This document shows, in pieces, positions 25,822-33,686 of a stretch of DNA of 64,000 bases. The translations under genes were made by a program, and so were the position numbers. The stretch's first letter is position 1. Each line of letters opens with the position of its first letter. The notes under the pieces are model-generated. The model did not search any database. It was not told the DNA's origin and saw nothing but the letters and a program-made list of their open reading frames with translations. The stretch is from Lachnospiraceae bacterium (lineage in GTDB: Bacteria > Bacillota > Clostridia > Lachnospirales > Lachnospiraceae). The DNA lies in assembly GCA_910574965.1 (NCBI GenBank), contig CAJTDB010000019.1, positions 1 to 64,000 on the forward strand, read 5' to 3'.

Positions 25822-26027
25822 GCCCAGGTTCAAGTTCAGCAGGAAATGGTTCCCAGAGCCAATTTCTGCTTTGAATGTGCTGACAGGCGTTTTTATAAAA
25901 CTGTTTTTCATGTGACGGCGTTTTAGAGTTTTTTTAGAGATTGTTCTGGTAAGATCTGTAAAAGATCAGCAGAGACAGGAAACTGGCTGCTGGTTGAGAT
26001 TTTAATTTATGAGAGGAGCCAGACAAT

Positions 26028-26612
26028 ATGAAAAACAGAACAAGAAAAAGGATTTTATTGATGGGTATGCTGTGTGCCTTGGGACTTACGGTGTGTGCCT
26101 GTAATGGAGCCAAAGAAACGCCGGATGCAGAGGAACAGCAGGAGGAGCCAGAAGGATCCGCTTTGGGAGATGGAGAGCCTGATTCTGAACCGGAGCCGGC
26201 GGAGGATACCGAGAGCGGGCAGAATGCATCGGAAGATCCGACTTCCGATGAAAGCGGCAGTTCATCTGCAGGATGGGCAGACAGCCCTTATGACCTGGAA
26301 GGAAGTGTCAAAGAACTTAAGGACGGGCAGTTTACGCTTATCGAGTTCTTTTCTGAGAAGCTGGATGACGGCGGAACGGTTTTGGCAGCGCCCAGTGGCG
26401 AAGGAGATGATTCCGAATTTCAAAAGCAGTTGGTCACATACGATGAACATACGCTGTTTGCCATACAGACTATTTACGATGGAGGGGCAAGGGCAGAAAT
26501 GTCAGAAGCAACGGCAGAAGACTTGACGGCCGGACAGGATGTGCAGATATGGGGAAGCTCTTCGGGAGAAGGGTGGAAAGCAACTCAGATCTGTATTGTA
26601 AAAACGGAATAA
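26028..26612 (+). CDS. putative lipoprotein (194 aa)
   Basis: The N-terminus is a lipoprotein signal: basic residues, a hydrophobic stretch and the lipobox V-C-A-C with the lipidated Cys at 25. A linker rich in Glu, Pro, Ser and Asp follows (residues 28-85). The last 100 residues form a small domain with the ordered pattern YDLEGSVKELKDGQFTLIEF and later TAEDLTAGQDVQIWGSSSGE, reminiscent of an OB-like bacterial surface domain. It would be anchored to the outside of the membrane. GAGAGGAG precedes ATG. Substrate and role unknown. Confidence 0.75.
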   Translation: MKNRTRKRILLMGMLCALGLTVCACNGAKETPDAEEQQEEPEGSALGDGEPDSEPEPAEDTESGQNASEDPTSDESGSSSAGWADSPYDLEGSVKELKDGQFTLIEFFSEKLDDGGTVLAAPSGEGDDSEFQKQLVTYDEHTLFAIQTIYDGGARAEMSEATAEDLTAGQDVQIWGSSSGEGWKATQICIVKTE

Positions 26613-26733
26613 AGTTCATATGGAAATCCATAAGCGCAGGGAGAAATATTTTGCCTGCGCTTTTCTTTTTATGATATACTGTATGGAGTGCTGTGGAAGG
26701 AAATGCATTTGTCAATAAAACGGGCAGTGTTGT

Positions 26734-27051
26734 ATGGTTCGTAAGCCGGCAGAGGGCCTTGTGCTGCAGTCCGGTATGGAAGGTGTAACCATACAAAATG
26801 CTCATTTGGGGCAGGACAGTTTGGAGAGCAAAGAAATAGTAGAAACAAAAGTCAAAGAGACAACACAGACGCAGGTATTCTATGTGATACCGGGGTCTTC
26901 CGGCTCTTTGCTGGTGGAGACAGGCGGATACGTCAAAATGCCGGAAACCGCAGAAATGGAATGTAAAGAAATGCTTGACTCTTTCACTTTAGCTCTGGAG
27001 CAACCTCTTTCTTTTATTCCTGTGAGGATCGTTGAACGGGCGGCCGGTTGA
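26734..27051 (+). CDS. small hypothetical protein (105 aa), uncertain
   Basis: This frame of 105 codons has protein-like composition (KVKETTQTQVFYVIPGSSGS, a segment with LLVETGGYVKMPE) but no convincing ribosome site at ATG 26734. It may be a real small protein with an alternative start or the remains of a longer one. No family recognised. Confidence 0.35.
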   Translation: MVRKPAEGLVLQSGMEGVTIQNAHLGQDSLESKEIVETKVKETTQTQVFYVIPGSSGSLLVETGGYVKMPETAEMECKEMLDSFTLALEQPLSFIPVRIVERAAG

Positions 27052-27138
27052 TGCTATAATCAATAGAAAGATGAATAGGGTATAAGGTAGCCAAAAGCCG
27101 ATGTTCAAACATATGCTGAAATATGGAGGATAGAACGT

Positions 27139-27669
27139 ATGTTTAGTTTATCCGGAATCCGTTCCGTTTTAAGAAAGTTTTGTTTTCTGCTGGCGCTCAC
27201 AGCCGCCTGTATGGCAGGCGTCGCTGTCTGGAAATATTTGCAGGTTTTGCCCGCAGACAGCTATACCGATGAAGGAATTTATGAATTTACCCCTTATGAA
27301 GTACTTCCGGTTACTGTAAAGAATACATCTGGGAACCGACAGAGCAGACGCACCCAGCCGGTAAAGACAGTATATATGCTCTATTACCGCGCCTCCGGCG
27401 GCAGCGGATATCGTTGGAGCAGAGAAGTGGTCACCAAAAGCATGGGACAGAATCTGATCGCGGAGGGAAAGACGGCAGAGCGTCGGGTACTTTCCATAAT
27501 TCGCCAGAATACTTATATTACAATTGAACCGGAATTAACTGCAGAAAGTTATACGGCTGGGCTTCGGCGCCGTTTTATTCTGCAGTTTTCTGCCTGTATT
27601 GTGTATCTGCTTTTCTATGGAGGCTTTTTGGCCCGGAAACGAGTGACATTCGAGGAAATTGTCAGCTAA
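27139..27669 (+). CDS. hypothetical membrane protein (176 aa)
   Basis: One membrane helix near residues 13-32 and a second near 146-166 flank an extracellular domain of about 110 residues containing YRASGGSGYRW and a basic stretch. Both ends would be cytoplasmic. ATGGAGGAT lies upstream of ATG. The layout (two helices, outside domain) is common among DUF3592-like proteins, a suggestion only. Confidence 0.6.
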   Translation: MFSLSGIRSVLRKFCFLLALTAACMAGVAVWKYLQVLPADSYTDEGIYEFTPYEVLPVTVKNTSGNRQSRRTQPVKTVYMLYYRASGGSGYRWSREVVTKSMGQNLIAEGKTAERRVLSIIRQNTYITIEPELTAESYTAGLRRRFILQFSACIVYLLFYGGFLARKRVTFEEIVS

Positions 27670-27785
27670 TATTTTATGTGAAGTCGGTTTGAGAATGACT
27701 CTCAAAAGGCAGAATGCACAAAAAATAAGAGGTGCAGAAAGGGATGAAAAAGTTATCAAGCATTCTCCCCCACAAAATCACAAAG

Positions 27786-27857
27786 TTATCCACAATTAAG
27801 ACCCTCGAAAACTGGGACAATCCTTAGTTGTTCACAAAGTTATCCACATTATCCACA
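27786..27857 (+). other. cluster of three perfect DnaA boxes
   Basis: TTATCCACA occurs at 27786-27794, 27840-27848 and 27849-27857, all in the same direction, the last two directly abutting. The region then becomes very AT-rich. dnaA, dnaN or recF are not nearby, so this is not obviously the chromosome origin. It may be a DnaA-binding (titration or regulatory) cluster upstream of trmB. The remaining bases of 27670-28065 hold no gene; a near-palindrome TTGACTTTTAAAATGTCAA lies at 27962-27980. Confidence 0.75.
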
Positions 27858-28065
27858 TTTTTGGTGTGTAAAAGCATGTTTATAGAGTAAAAAGAAAAAA
27901 ACAAATGTTTTGTAACTATCCGCCAAATTCTTATTTTGTGCGGAAAAAATAAAAAAATTACTTGACTTTTAAAATGTCAAACGATGTCGTTTATTGTCTG
28001 AAAATAACAGCATTTTTTGTAAAAACAGAAGACAGATTTGACAAATAGAAAACAGGGAGTGGCAT

Positions 28066-28710
28066 ATGAGACTTAGAAATATCAAAGGTTCTAGAGAAAT
28101 GATTGCAGCAAGTGCATTTGTGATTCACGAGGAAGAGACGAGGGCAGGAAAATGGGGGGAGATTTTCGGCAACAGCCATCCGATCCGGATTGAGATTGGT
28201 ATGGGAAAGGGAAAGTTTATTATGACTCTGGCCAAAGAAAATCCGCATATTAATTATATTGGGATTGAGAAATATTCCAGCGTTCTGCTCCGCGCACTGG
28301 AGAAGATGGAGCAGGAAGAGCATCCGCTGCCCAATCTGTATTTTGTACGGATGGATGCAGAGCATATTACAAAAGTCTTTGCAGGCGGAGAGATTGACCG
28401 GATTTATCTGAATTTTTCCGATCCATGGCCCAAGGATCGTCATGCCAAAAGACGGCTGACCAGTACCGAATATCTGGCCCGCTACGATCAGATTCTGGAC
28501 CGGGACGGATGGATTGAGTTTAAGACGGATAACCGTTCCCTGTTTGACTTTTCCACTGCATCCGTAAAAGAAGCGGGCTGGACGCTTCGTGCGGTGACCT
28601 ATGATCTGCACCAGGACGAAGAACTGAGAGACGGAAATGTTATGACGGAATACGAAGAGCGGTTTTCGGCACTTGGAAATCCGATTCACAAGCTGATTGC
28701 CGCCCGATAA
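28066..28710 (+). CDS. trmB: tRNA (guanine-N7)-methyltransferase
   Basis: The 214-aa protein methylates G46 of tRNA using S-adenosylmethionine. It carries the TrmB features: IEIGMGKGKFI (SAM-binding glycine loop), YIGIEKY, the NFSDPWPKDRHAKRRL motif with conserved Asp and Arg, and EFKTDN. AGGGAG lies just before ATG. It is monocistronic and followed by a tRNA gene. Complete and typical. Confidence 0.96.
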   Translation: MRLRNIKGSREMIAASAFVIHEEETRAGKWGEIFGNSHPIRIEIGMGKGKFIMTLAKENPHINYIGIEKYSSVLLRALEKMEQEEHPLPNLYFVRMDAEHITKVFAGGEIDRIYLNFSDPWPKDRHAKRRLTSTEYLARYDQILDRDGWIEFKTDNRSLFDFSTASVKEAGWTLRAVTYDLHQDEELRDGNVMTEYEERFSALGNPIHKLIAAR

Positions 28711-28762
28711 AGATATGCTAAAATATTTCTAAAAAAAATTTTAAAAAATTTAAAAAAAGTAC

Positions 28763-28791
28763 TTGCATTTTTTGCAGAGGTTCAGTATAAT
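28763..28791 (+). promoter_or_regulatory. promoter of tRNA-Lys
   Basis: TTGCAT (28763-28768) and TATAAT (28786-28791) are separated by 17 bases, 33 bases upstream of the tRNA. Confidence 0.8.
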
Positions 28792-28824
28792 ATGTTTTGT
28801 TCATTGAACATACACATAAGAGAT

Positions 28825-28897
28825 GCGCTTTTAGCTCAGTTGGTAGAGCACCTGACTCTTAATCAGGGTGTCCAGGGTTCGAGCCCCTGATGGCGCA
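28825..28897 (+). tRNA. tRNA-Lys (anticodon CTT)
   Basis: A 73-base cloverleaf: acceptor GCGCTTT with ATGGCGC, D-arm GCTC-AGTTGGTA-GAGC, anticodon arm CCTGA-CTCTTAA-TCAGG with anticodon CTT, and T-arm CAGGG-TTCGAGC-CCCTG. One acceptor pair is T-T, which is unusual and may reflect a slightly altered 3' end. A short hairpin with a T-run follows (about 28905-28950). Mobile-looking repeats and genes start about 120 bases downstream. Confidence 0.93.
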
Positions 28898-29016
28898 GGT
28901 TAAAGGACTGTTTTTGAGGCTATGAAAGCCTTGGGGACGGTTCTTTTTTTGTTGATTTTTACGCCTTTTTCAGGATGACGGGGTAAAGTGCCTGAAAAGT
29001 CAGGGGGAAAGGGTTT

Positions 29017-29057
29017 GGCGCAGAATTGGTCGCAGACTGGTCGCAGAAGTGTCGCAG
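29017..29057 (+). repeat. four direct repeats with 11-bp period
   Basis: GGCGCAGA (29017), GGTCGCAGA (29028), GGTCGCAGA (29039) and TGTCGCAG (29050) follow each other at exactly 11-base steps. They lie 120 bases past the tRNA-Lys gene and before a small XRE-regulated segment. The spacing suggests arm-type integrase sites of an element inserted at the tRNA, but no integrase is present. Confidence 0.5.
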
Positions 29058-29107
29058 CCGGAAAAAATATTGCAGAAAATGAAAAGGATAAGATACATTA
29101 AGGTATG

Positions 29108-29473
29108 TTATCCTTTTTCATATTCTTTTTTTGAAAGGTCGCATAATCTTAAAATATCTTTGATTGTCTGAAGAATCAATAACTTTTCTTCTTCACTCCG
29201 GTCGCTTATCTGTGCAAGAATTTGCAAAGAGGTAGTGTCTGTTGGCTTTTCAGGAGTATGAGACGGAGAAAAAAAGTCGTTTAGACTGATATTTAATTGA
29301 TTACATATCTGCTCAATAACTTTTACTGTTGGGTTTTTCAGATTTCTTTCTAATAAGCCAAGATAAGTTGTTGTTATTTCTGCACGCAGTGCAAGCTTTT
29401 CCTGACTTAACCCACTGTTTACTCGCAGTTCGTGGATTCTTTTACCGATATTAAAATTAGTTTTCATATCCAT
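29108..29473 (-). CDS. XRE-family transcriptional regulator
   Basis: The 121-aa protein has an N-terminal helix-turn-helix of Cro/C1 type (GKRIHELRVNSGLSQEKLAL, then ITTTYLGLLERNLKNPTV) and a short helical C-terminal part that would mediate dimers. It faces the membrane-protein gene at 29571, and the spacer holds a promoter overlapped by a palindrome (29515-29541) that is a plausible binding site, so it likely represses its neighbour and itself. Confidence 0.9.
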   Translation of the reverse strand: MDMKTNFNIGKRIHELRVNSGLSQEKLALRAEITTTYLGLLERNLKNPTVKVIEQICNQLNISLNDFFSPSHTPEKPTDTTSLQILAQISDRSEEEKLLILQTIKDILRLCDLSKKEYEKG

Positions 29474-29490
29474 AAATATAGTTTAGATTA

Positions 29491-29541
29491 TTGACATTTT
29501 TTATTCAAACTGCTATAGTTATTTATACAAAAAGTAACTAT
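29491..29541 (+). promoter_or_regulatory. XRE-controlled promoter with operator
   Basis: TTGACA (29491-29496) and TATAGT (29514-29519) are 17 bases apart. ATAGTTA (29515-29521) and TAACTAT (29535-29541) form an inverted repeat that overlaps the -10, a typical repressor position. Confidence 0.65.
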
Positions 29542-29570
29542 ATTTATATACAAATGAGGAGGAATACGGT

Positions 29571-29804
29571 ATGATTGTGGTGTTATCGACGATAATAGCT
29601 TTTATTTTAACAGCTTTGTTGGTTTGCCTTCTTTACCCTGTAGCAGTAATATTTTGGTTTGCCGGAAAAATAGGCGAAATGGTTGGTATTATTGGTAATT
29701 GGATTTTTAACCATACAAATGCAGCGATAAAATACTTGTGGGCTGACCTCAGAAATTCCTCCAAAGACACATCTGGTAATGAGAATAATAGCGAGATTGT
29801 TTGA
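29571..29804 (+). CDS. small membrane protein (77 aa)
   Basis: One long hydrophobic N-terminal region (residues 2-35, perhaps two helices) is followed by an amphipathic part and a polar, Asn/Ser-rich tail. GAGGAGG lies before ATG. It is the first gene downstream of the XRE-controlled promoter. Function unknown. Confidence 0.6.
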   Translation: MIVVLSTIIAFILTALLVCLLYPVAVIFWFAGKIGEMVGIIGNWIFNHTNAAIKYLWADLRNSSKDTSGNENNSEIV

Positions 29805-29876
29805 AAAGATATGAAATGTAATCATATTTTATTAGATATTACAGATAAGATTTTGATGTAGAAGGGAGTCTTTTAT

Positions 29877-30005
29877 ATGAACTGGATATGTAAGCATTGC
29901 GGTAAGACCATGACAACAAATGCACCGACTGCCAAACCAACAGGAGGAACCTGTTATAAGGATAAAAACGGCAAAATAAAGCCTCATAACTGGGTGAAAC
30001 GATAG
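29877..30005 (+). CDS. zinc-ribbon microprotein (42 aa)
   Basis: The 42-residue protein has a CxxC pair near the start (WICKHCGKTM) and a later single Cys (GGTCYKDKNGK) and ends in HNWVKR, like the small zinc-ribbon proteins of mobile elements in Firmicutes. AGAAGGGAG precedes ATG. It lies 70 bases after the small membrane protein and probably belongs to the same transcript. Too short for a function call. Confidence 0.6.
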   Translation: MNWICKHCGKTMTTNAPTAKPTGGTCYKDKNGKIKPHNWVKR

Positions 30006-30146
30006 GGATATATAAATATATATCATTATTATGAAGGTGACCTTTAAAGCATGTGATTCTGTGTATTTGAAGCACCACAGGAAGGGACAGATTGGGAAAA
30101 TCTGTCTTTTTTCTTTGTGCAAATTTAGAAGAAAGGAGGAAACGAG

Positions 30147-30533
30147 ATGAAGGTCATTAAAATATTTTCAGAAAACCAACTGCTGCTTTTGCGAAATATC
30201 AATCCATTATTAGGAAAATACAAACTGCCTAAAAGGATTTTGAAGCGTATGCATTATATTCTGGAAGAAGATTTGGGTCCGCAGGGATGTTTGATTGTGA
30301 TTGTGACGCCTGTCAGAGATGATGTCCATGATATAGAAGATGCAGTCAATGTATATCCATTTAAGGTTCAGTTTTCAGACAGTATGGAAGAACAAGAGAT
30401 AAAAGATATAGATTATAGCGACAGTAAGGGCAGAGAGTGGTTTCTGGAAAAACTTCATATTCAGGAGACGAACAGCAATATCTATGTGCTGTACTTTATT
30501 CTGAAAAAGCATTTGTATAGGGTACCACAGTAA
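30147..30533 (+). CDS. hypothetical protein (128 aa)
   Basis: A soluble protein with a mixed alpha/beta pattern and hydrophobic strands (GCLIVIVTPVRDD, NIYVLYFILKKH). AAAGGAGG precedes ATG. It belongs to the segment that follows tRNA-Lys. No family recognised. Confidence 0.55.
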   Translation: MKVIKIFSENQLLLLRNINPLLGKYKLPKRILKRMHYILEEDLGPQGCLIVIVTPVRDDVHDIEDAVNVYPFKVQFSDSMEEQEIKDIDYSDSKGREWFLEKLHIQETNSNIYVLYFILKKHLYRVPQ

Positions 30534-30608
30534 TCATGCTTATTGTGTTTTGGGCGGTGTATTAGGTTATGCTGCCCAAACATCCTATGGTAAAGTGAGG
30601 AAGAGAGA

Positions 30609-30837
30609 TTGACGAAAACCGTAGTTATCTGTACCAATCCAGCATCCAATAAGCTTCTGGCGGCTGACACGACAACGAATTATCTGATGAACAATCTTTT
30701 TGCAATGGGATACCATATCTTCTCTTGGCAAAGTAAAACAGAAAATTAATGGGCTGTCAACATTTGAATTTATGGAAGGTAACTGTGAACGGTAAAAAAT
30801 CGGCGCTCTTGCATTTTTAGGTGAAGCAAAATATAAT
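30609..30837 (+). pseudogene. decayed gene remnant
   Basis: From TTG 30609 a frame reads as credible protein (KTVVICTNPASNKLLAADTT, then NYLMNNLFAMGY) and stops after about 46 codons. The neighbouring frames continue the coding look (QKINGLSTFEFMEGN, then a segment with ALAFLGEAKYNDK) with frame changes between them. This indicates a gene broken by at least two frameshifts. The NPA-x-D-T-x-N pattern faintly recalls DUF1643 proteins; this is a guess. Confidence 0.45.
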
Positions 30838-30867
30838 GATAAAATCAACCAGTGATTAGGAGGCCCT

Positions 30868-31536
30868 ATGGCAAATATTTTAATTGTTGAAGATGAAAAT
30901 GCCATGCAGGACATTATCACGGACTATATGCGAAAGGGTGGGCATACCTGTTTCACCGCTGATGATGGTGTAGATGCACTCGTTATGCTGAAAAATCATC
31001 CGATGGATTTGATCATCCTAGATGTGATGATGCCCCACCTGGATGGCTTCTCCGTCTGTAAGATGGCGCGGGAAATGAGCGATATGCCTATTATCATGCT
31101 CACCGCAAAAAGCGCGGAAGATGACAAGCTGAAAGGCTATGACTACGGCGCGGACGACTATATGACAAAGCCATTCAGTCCCAAGGTTCTGCTGGCAAAG
31201 GTGAACGCCCTCCTGCGCCGCTCCTCTCCCGTTGCCGCCGGAGCGGTCGCCGCCGGGAAAATCCTGCTTCTGCCCAACGCACACAAGGTCTGTCTGAACG
31301 GTCAGGAGATCACCTTGACCCACAAGGAGTATGAACTGCTCGCCTTTCTGATGGCAAACCCTGGGCAGATATTCAATCGGGAGCAGCTTCTCAACCGTGT
31401 CTGGGGTTATGATTTTGAGGGAACAACCCGCACTGTGGATACCCACATCAAGACCCTGCGGCAAAAGCTGGGGGACGAGGGCAGGCATATCGTCACACTG
31501 ATTCGCTCCGGCTATAAATTCGAGGTGACCGTATGA
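30868..31536 (+). CDS. OmpR-family response regulator
   Basis: The 222-aa protein has a receiver domain with phosphoacceptor Asp52 (LIILDVMMPH), the conserved Thr and Lys (MLTAKS, MTKPF), and a C-terminal winged helix (LTHKEYELLAFLMANPGQ, then RTVDTHIKTLRQKL). It should bind the four 11-bp-spaced direct repeats at 32604-32642 and activate the ABC exporter genes. It overlaps the histidine kinase gene by ATGA. AGGAGG lies before ATG. Confidence 0.95.
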   Translation: MANILIVEDENAMQDIITDYMRKGGHTCFTADDGVDALVMLKNHPMDLIILDVMMPHLDGFSVCKMAREMSDMPIIMLTAKSAEDDKLKGYDYGADDYMTKPFSPKVLLAKVNALLRRSSPVAAGAVAAGKILLLPNAHKVCLNGQEITLTHKEYELLAFLMANPGQIFNREQLLNRVWGYDFEGTTRTVDTHIKTLRQKLGDEGRHIVTLIRSGYKFEVTV

Positions 31537-32603
31537 AAGAGGCGTTTTCGCTCCGTACTGTGCGGAAAAAGATTTTAATGCTCTCCAAGCTGGCAGGGCT
31601 AGCGCTGATTTTTTCCTACATCTTATCCACCGGCCTGCCTGTCAGCGATGATGCTTCTTTTCTGCTTTGGCTGGGTTTTGTTCTGCTGCTGGTTTTGGGC
31701 ATTGATTTTTTTATGAGCCGCTTTATTACAAAACCGATTAACAAACTCAACGCTTCCGCAAAACGCATGGCAGAACTGGACTTCTCGGCTCCCTGTGACC
31801 TTTCTTCCGCCGACGAATTTGGGGATCTGTCTGCCAGTTTGAACACGATGGCTGAAAATCTTCAACAAGCCCTTGTCCGTTTAGAGGACGCAAATACCCA
31901 GCTTGAAAGGGATGTGGAAAAGGAGCGGTTTCTTCTGACTGAGCGCAAGGAGTTGGTGGACAGCCTTTCCCATGAGATGAAAACCCCGCTGGGTATCATC
32001 CGGGCCTATGCGGAAGGCTTGCAGGACGAAGCGGACGAGGCCAAAAAGCAGAAATACGTCCAAGTGATTGTCTCCGAAGCGGAGCGCATGAATGATCTGA
32101 TCGTGACTCTGCTGGACTTGTCGGCGCTGGAAAGCGGGGCCGTTAGCCTGAACATTTCCCGATTTGATTTTGTGGAGCTGGTGGAGACAGTGGCCGGGCG
32201 GCTTCTGGTGGATGCTCCTGATACAAATTTCGAATTGCAGTATGAACTGCCGAATCAAAAGATTTTCGTACGGACAGACCGGCAGCGCATGGAGCAAGTT
32301 TTGAGCAATTTGATAGTCAACGCCAAGAAAAATGTGCATCCCGGCGGCGTTCTGCGGCTGGAATTGACCGAGAACGCCGGGGACTTGCATGTTGCCATAT
32401 TCAATCAGGGCCGGCACATTCCAGCAGACAACCTCCCCAAAATATGGACAAAATTCTATCGGGACAGCGGCGCGGAATACAGCGGTTCCGGGCTGGGGCT
32501 GTCCATCGTGGCGCAAATTCTTTCTATGCAGAAGCTGCCCTATGGCGCGGAAAATTTGGCGGACGGAGTGCGGTTCTATTTCTCTATCCCTGCTGCCGAA
32601 TAA
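31533..32603 (+). CDS. intramembrane-sensing histidine kinase
   Basis: The 356-aa kinase has two membrane helices (about residues 16-33 and 42-60) joined by only some ten outside residues, then HAMP (60-112), a phosphoacceptor His147 (SLSHEMKTPLG) and the HATPase domain ending with GSGLGLSIV. With so short an outer loop it is an intramembrane-sensing type, which usually works with a neighbouring ABC exporter to detect antimicrobial peptides or envelope stress. The exporter follows directly. Confidence 0.93.
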   Translation: MKEAFSLRTVRKKILMLSKLAGLALIFSYILSTGLPVSDDASFLLWLGFVLLLVLGIDFFMSRFITKPINKLNASAKRMAELDFSAPCDLSSADEFGDLSASLNTMAENLQQALVRLEDANTQLERDVEKERFLLTERKELVDSLSHEMKTPLGIIRAYAEGLQDEADEAKKQKYVQVIVSEAERMNDLIVTLLDLSALESGAVSLNISRFDFVELVETVAGRLLVDAPDTNFELQYELPNQKIFVRTDRQRMEQVLSNLIVNAKKNVHPGGVLRLELTENAGDLHVAIFNQGRHIPADNLPKIWTKFYRDSGAEYSGSGLGLSIVAQILSMQKLPYGAENLADGVRFYFSIPAAE

Positions 32604-32642
32604 TTTCACGCGGATTTCACAGAGACCTCACATCAATTTCAC
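32604..32642 (+). promoter_or_regulatory. four 11-bp-period direct repeats, response regulator site
   Basis: TTTCAC at 32604, TTTCAC at 32615, CCTCAC at 32626 and TTTCAC at 32637 start exactly 11 bases apart, immediately after the kinase stop codon. OmpR-type regulators bind such in-phase direct repeats. The last repeat could replace a -35 for a promoter serving the exporter operon. Confidence 0.6.
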
Positions 32643-32658
32643 ACCGCCTATCTAAACT

Positions 32659-32684
32659 CTCCTTATCTCAAATAAGGAGGGTTT
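32659..32684 (+). promoter_or_regulatory. hairpin covering the ribosome site of the 50-aa gene
   Basis: CTCCTTAT (32659-32666) pairs perfectly with ATAAGGAG (32672-32679), which contains the AAGGAGG ribosome site for ATG 32689; TTTT follows. It may lower translation or act as a weak terminator between kinase and exporter genes. Confidence 0.5.
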
Positions 32685-32688
32685 TCTT

Positions 32689-32841
32689 ATGTTTTTAGGG
32701 TTCGCGTGGTACTGGTGGCTGGTAATTATGGTGGTGCTGATCGTCTCCATCCCCTGCAAGGTTAAGTTTATGAAGTGGTGGAGCAAGCGTCAGCGGGAGC
32801 AGAAGAAGAACCGGCGCGGGAAGTGGGGTGACGATGAGTGA
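32689..32841 (+). CDS. 50-aa single-pass membrane protein
   Basis: The peptide has one membrane helix (residues 3-22, with three Trp and one Tyr) and a strongly basic tail ending in GDDE. The ribosome site is strong but within a hairpin. Its stop overlaps the GTG start of the ABC ATPase gene by four bases, so translation of the exporter is coupled to it. It could be an accessory subunit of the exporter or a leader peptide. Confidence 0.65.
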   Translation: MFLGFAWYWWLVIMVVLIVSIPCKVKFMKWWSKRQREQKKNRRGKWGDDE

Positions 32842-33686
32842 TTGAGGTCAAAAACCTGACATTTTCCTACGGCAAAGACAAGCAGGCCCTTCACGGTCTG
32901 GACTTTACTGTAGAGGACGGGGAAATCTTTGGCTTCCTGGGACCAAACGGCTCTGGGAAGTCCACGACCCAAAAAATCCTGACCGGGATTCTGAAGGGCC
33001 ACGGCGGGAAGGTTTCTTTGTTCGGGCAGGACATCTCTGCCGCCTACGGCCCGGAGTTTTTTCGAAAAATTGGAGTTCTCTTTGAGTTTCCCTATCTGTA
33101 TGCCAATTTGAGTGCCGTGGACAATCTGAACTATTTCGCCTCGTTTTATCCCAAGGCGCAACGGCGGGATGTGGGGGAGCTGCTGGAAACACTGGAATTT
33201 AAGCCGGACTTTCTGAAAAAACCGGTGTCCTCCTACTCCAAAGGGATGCGCCAGCGGGTGAGCATGGCGCGGGCATTGGTCAGCAATCCCCGGCTGCTGT
33301 TTCTGGACGAACCCACCAGCGGCCTTGATCCATCCGGCGCGGTGTTGTTCCGCAGGATTATCGAGCAGGAGCGCAGGAAGGGCACAACGGTTTTTGTAAC
33401 AACCCACAACATGATGGACGCTGATCTGCTGTGCGACCGGGTTGCCTTTATCTCTAACGGGAAGCTTGTGGCCTTGGACACGCCCAAGGGTCTGAAAGAG
33501 AAAAACAGCAATCACCGGGTCGTGATCGACTATCTGTATCAGAGACAACGGCAAACGAAAACCATAGAGGCACCGGAGCTGGAGGCAGGCATTCCCTTTG
33601 CCCATGACGAGGTTATTAGCATCCACTCCCAGGAGCCTACCCTGGAGGATGTATTCATCCAGTACACAGGAAGGGGGCTGTCCTGA
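32838..33686 (+). CDS. ABC transporter ATP-binding protein
   Basis: The 282-aa protein has Walker A GPNGSGKST (about residues 35-43), the signature YSKGMRQRVSMARAL, Walker B LLFLDEPTSGLDP and the H-loop TTHNM. It powers the two permeases that follow. The start is GTG, coupled to the 50-aa gene. Organisation (one ATPase and two permeases next to a two-component system) is like LanFEG/CprABC immunity exporters that remove lantibiotics and other cationic peptides. Confidence 0.93.
   Translation: MIEVKNLTFSYGKDKQALHGLDFTVEDGEIFGFLGPNGSGKSTTQKILTGILKGHGGKVSLFGQDISAAYGPEFFRKIGVLFEFPYLYANLSAVDNLNYFASFYPKAQRRDVGELLETLEFKPDFLKKPVSSYSKGMRQRVSMARALVSNPRLLFLDEPTSGLDPSGAVLFRRIIEQERRKGTTVFVTTHNMMDADLLCDRVAFISNGKLVALDTPKGLKEKNSNHRVVIDYLYQRQRQTKTIEAPELEAGIPFAHDEVISIHSQEPTLEDVFIQYTGRGLS

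Noticed and set aside
27786-27857. DnaA boxes as the chromosome origin
   Set aside because: No dnaA, dnaN, recF or gyr genes nearby and only three boxes; kept as a cluster of unknown role.
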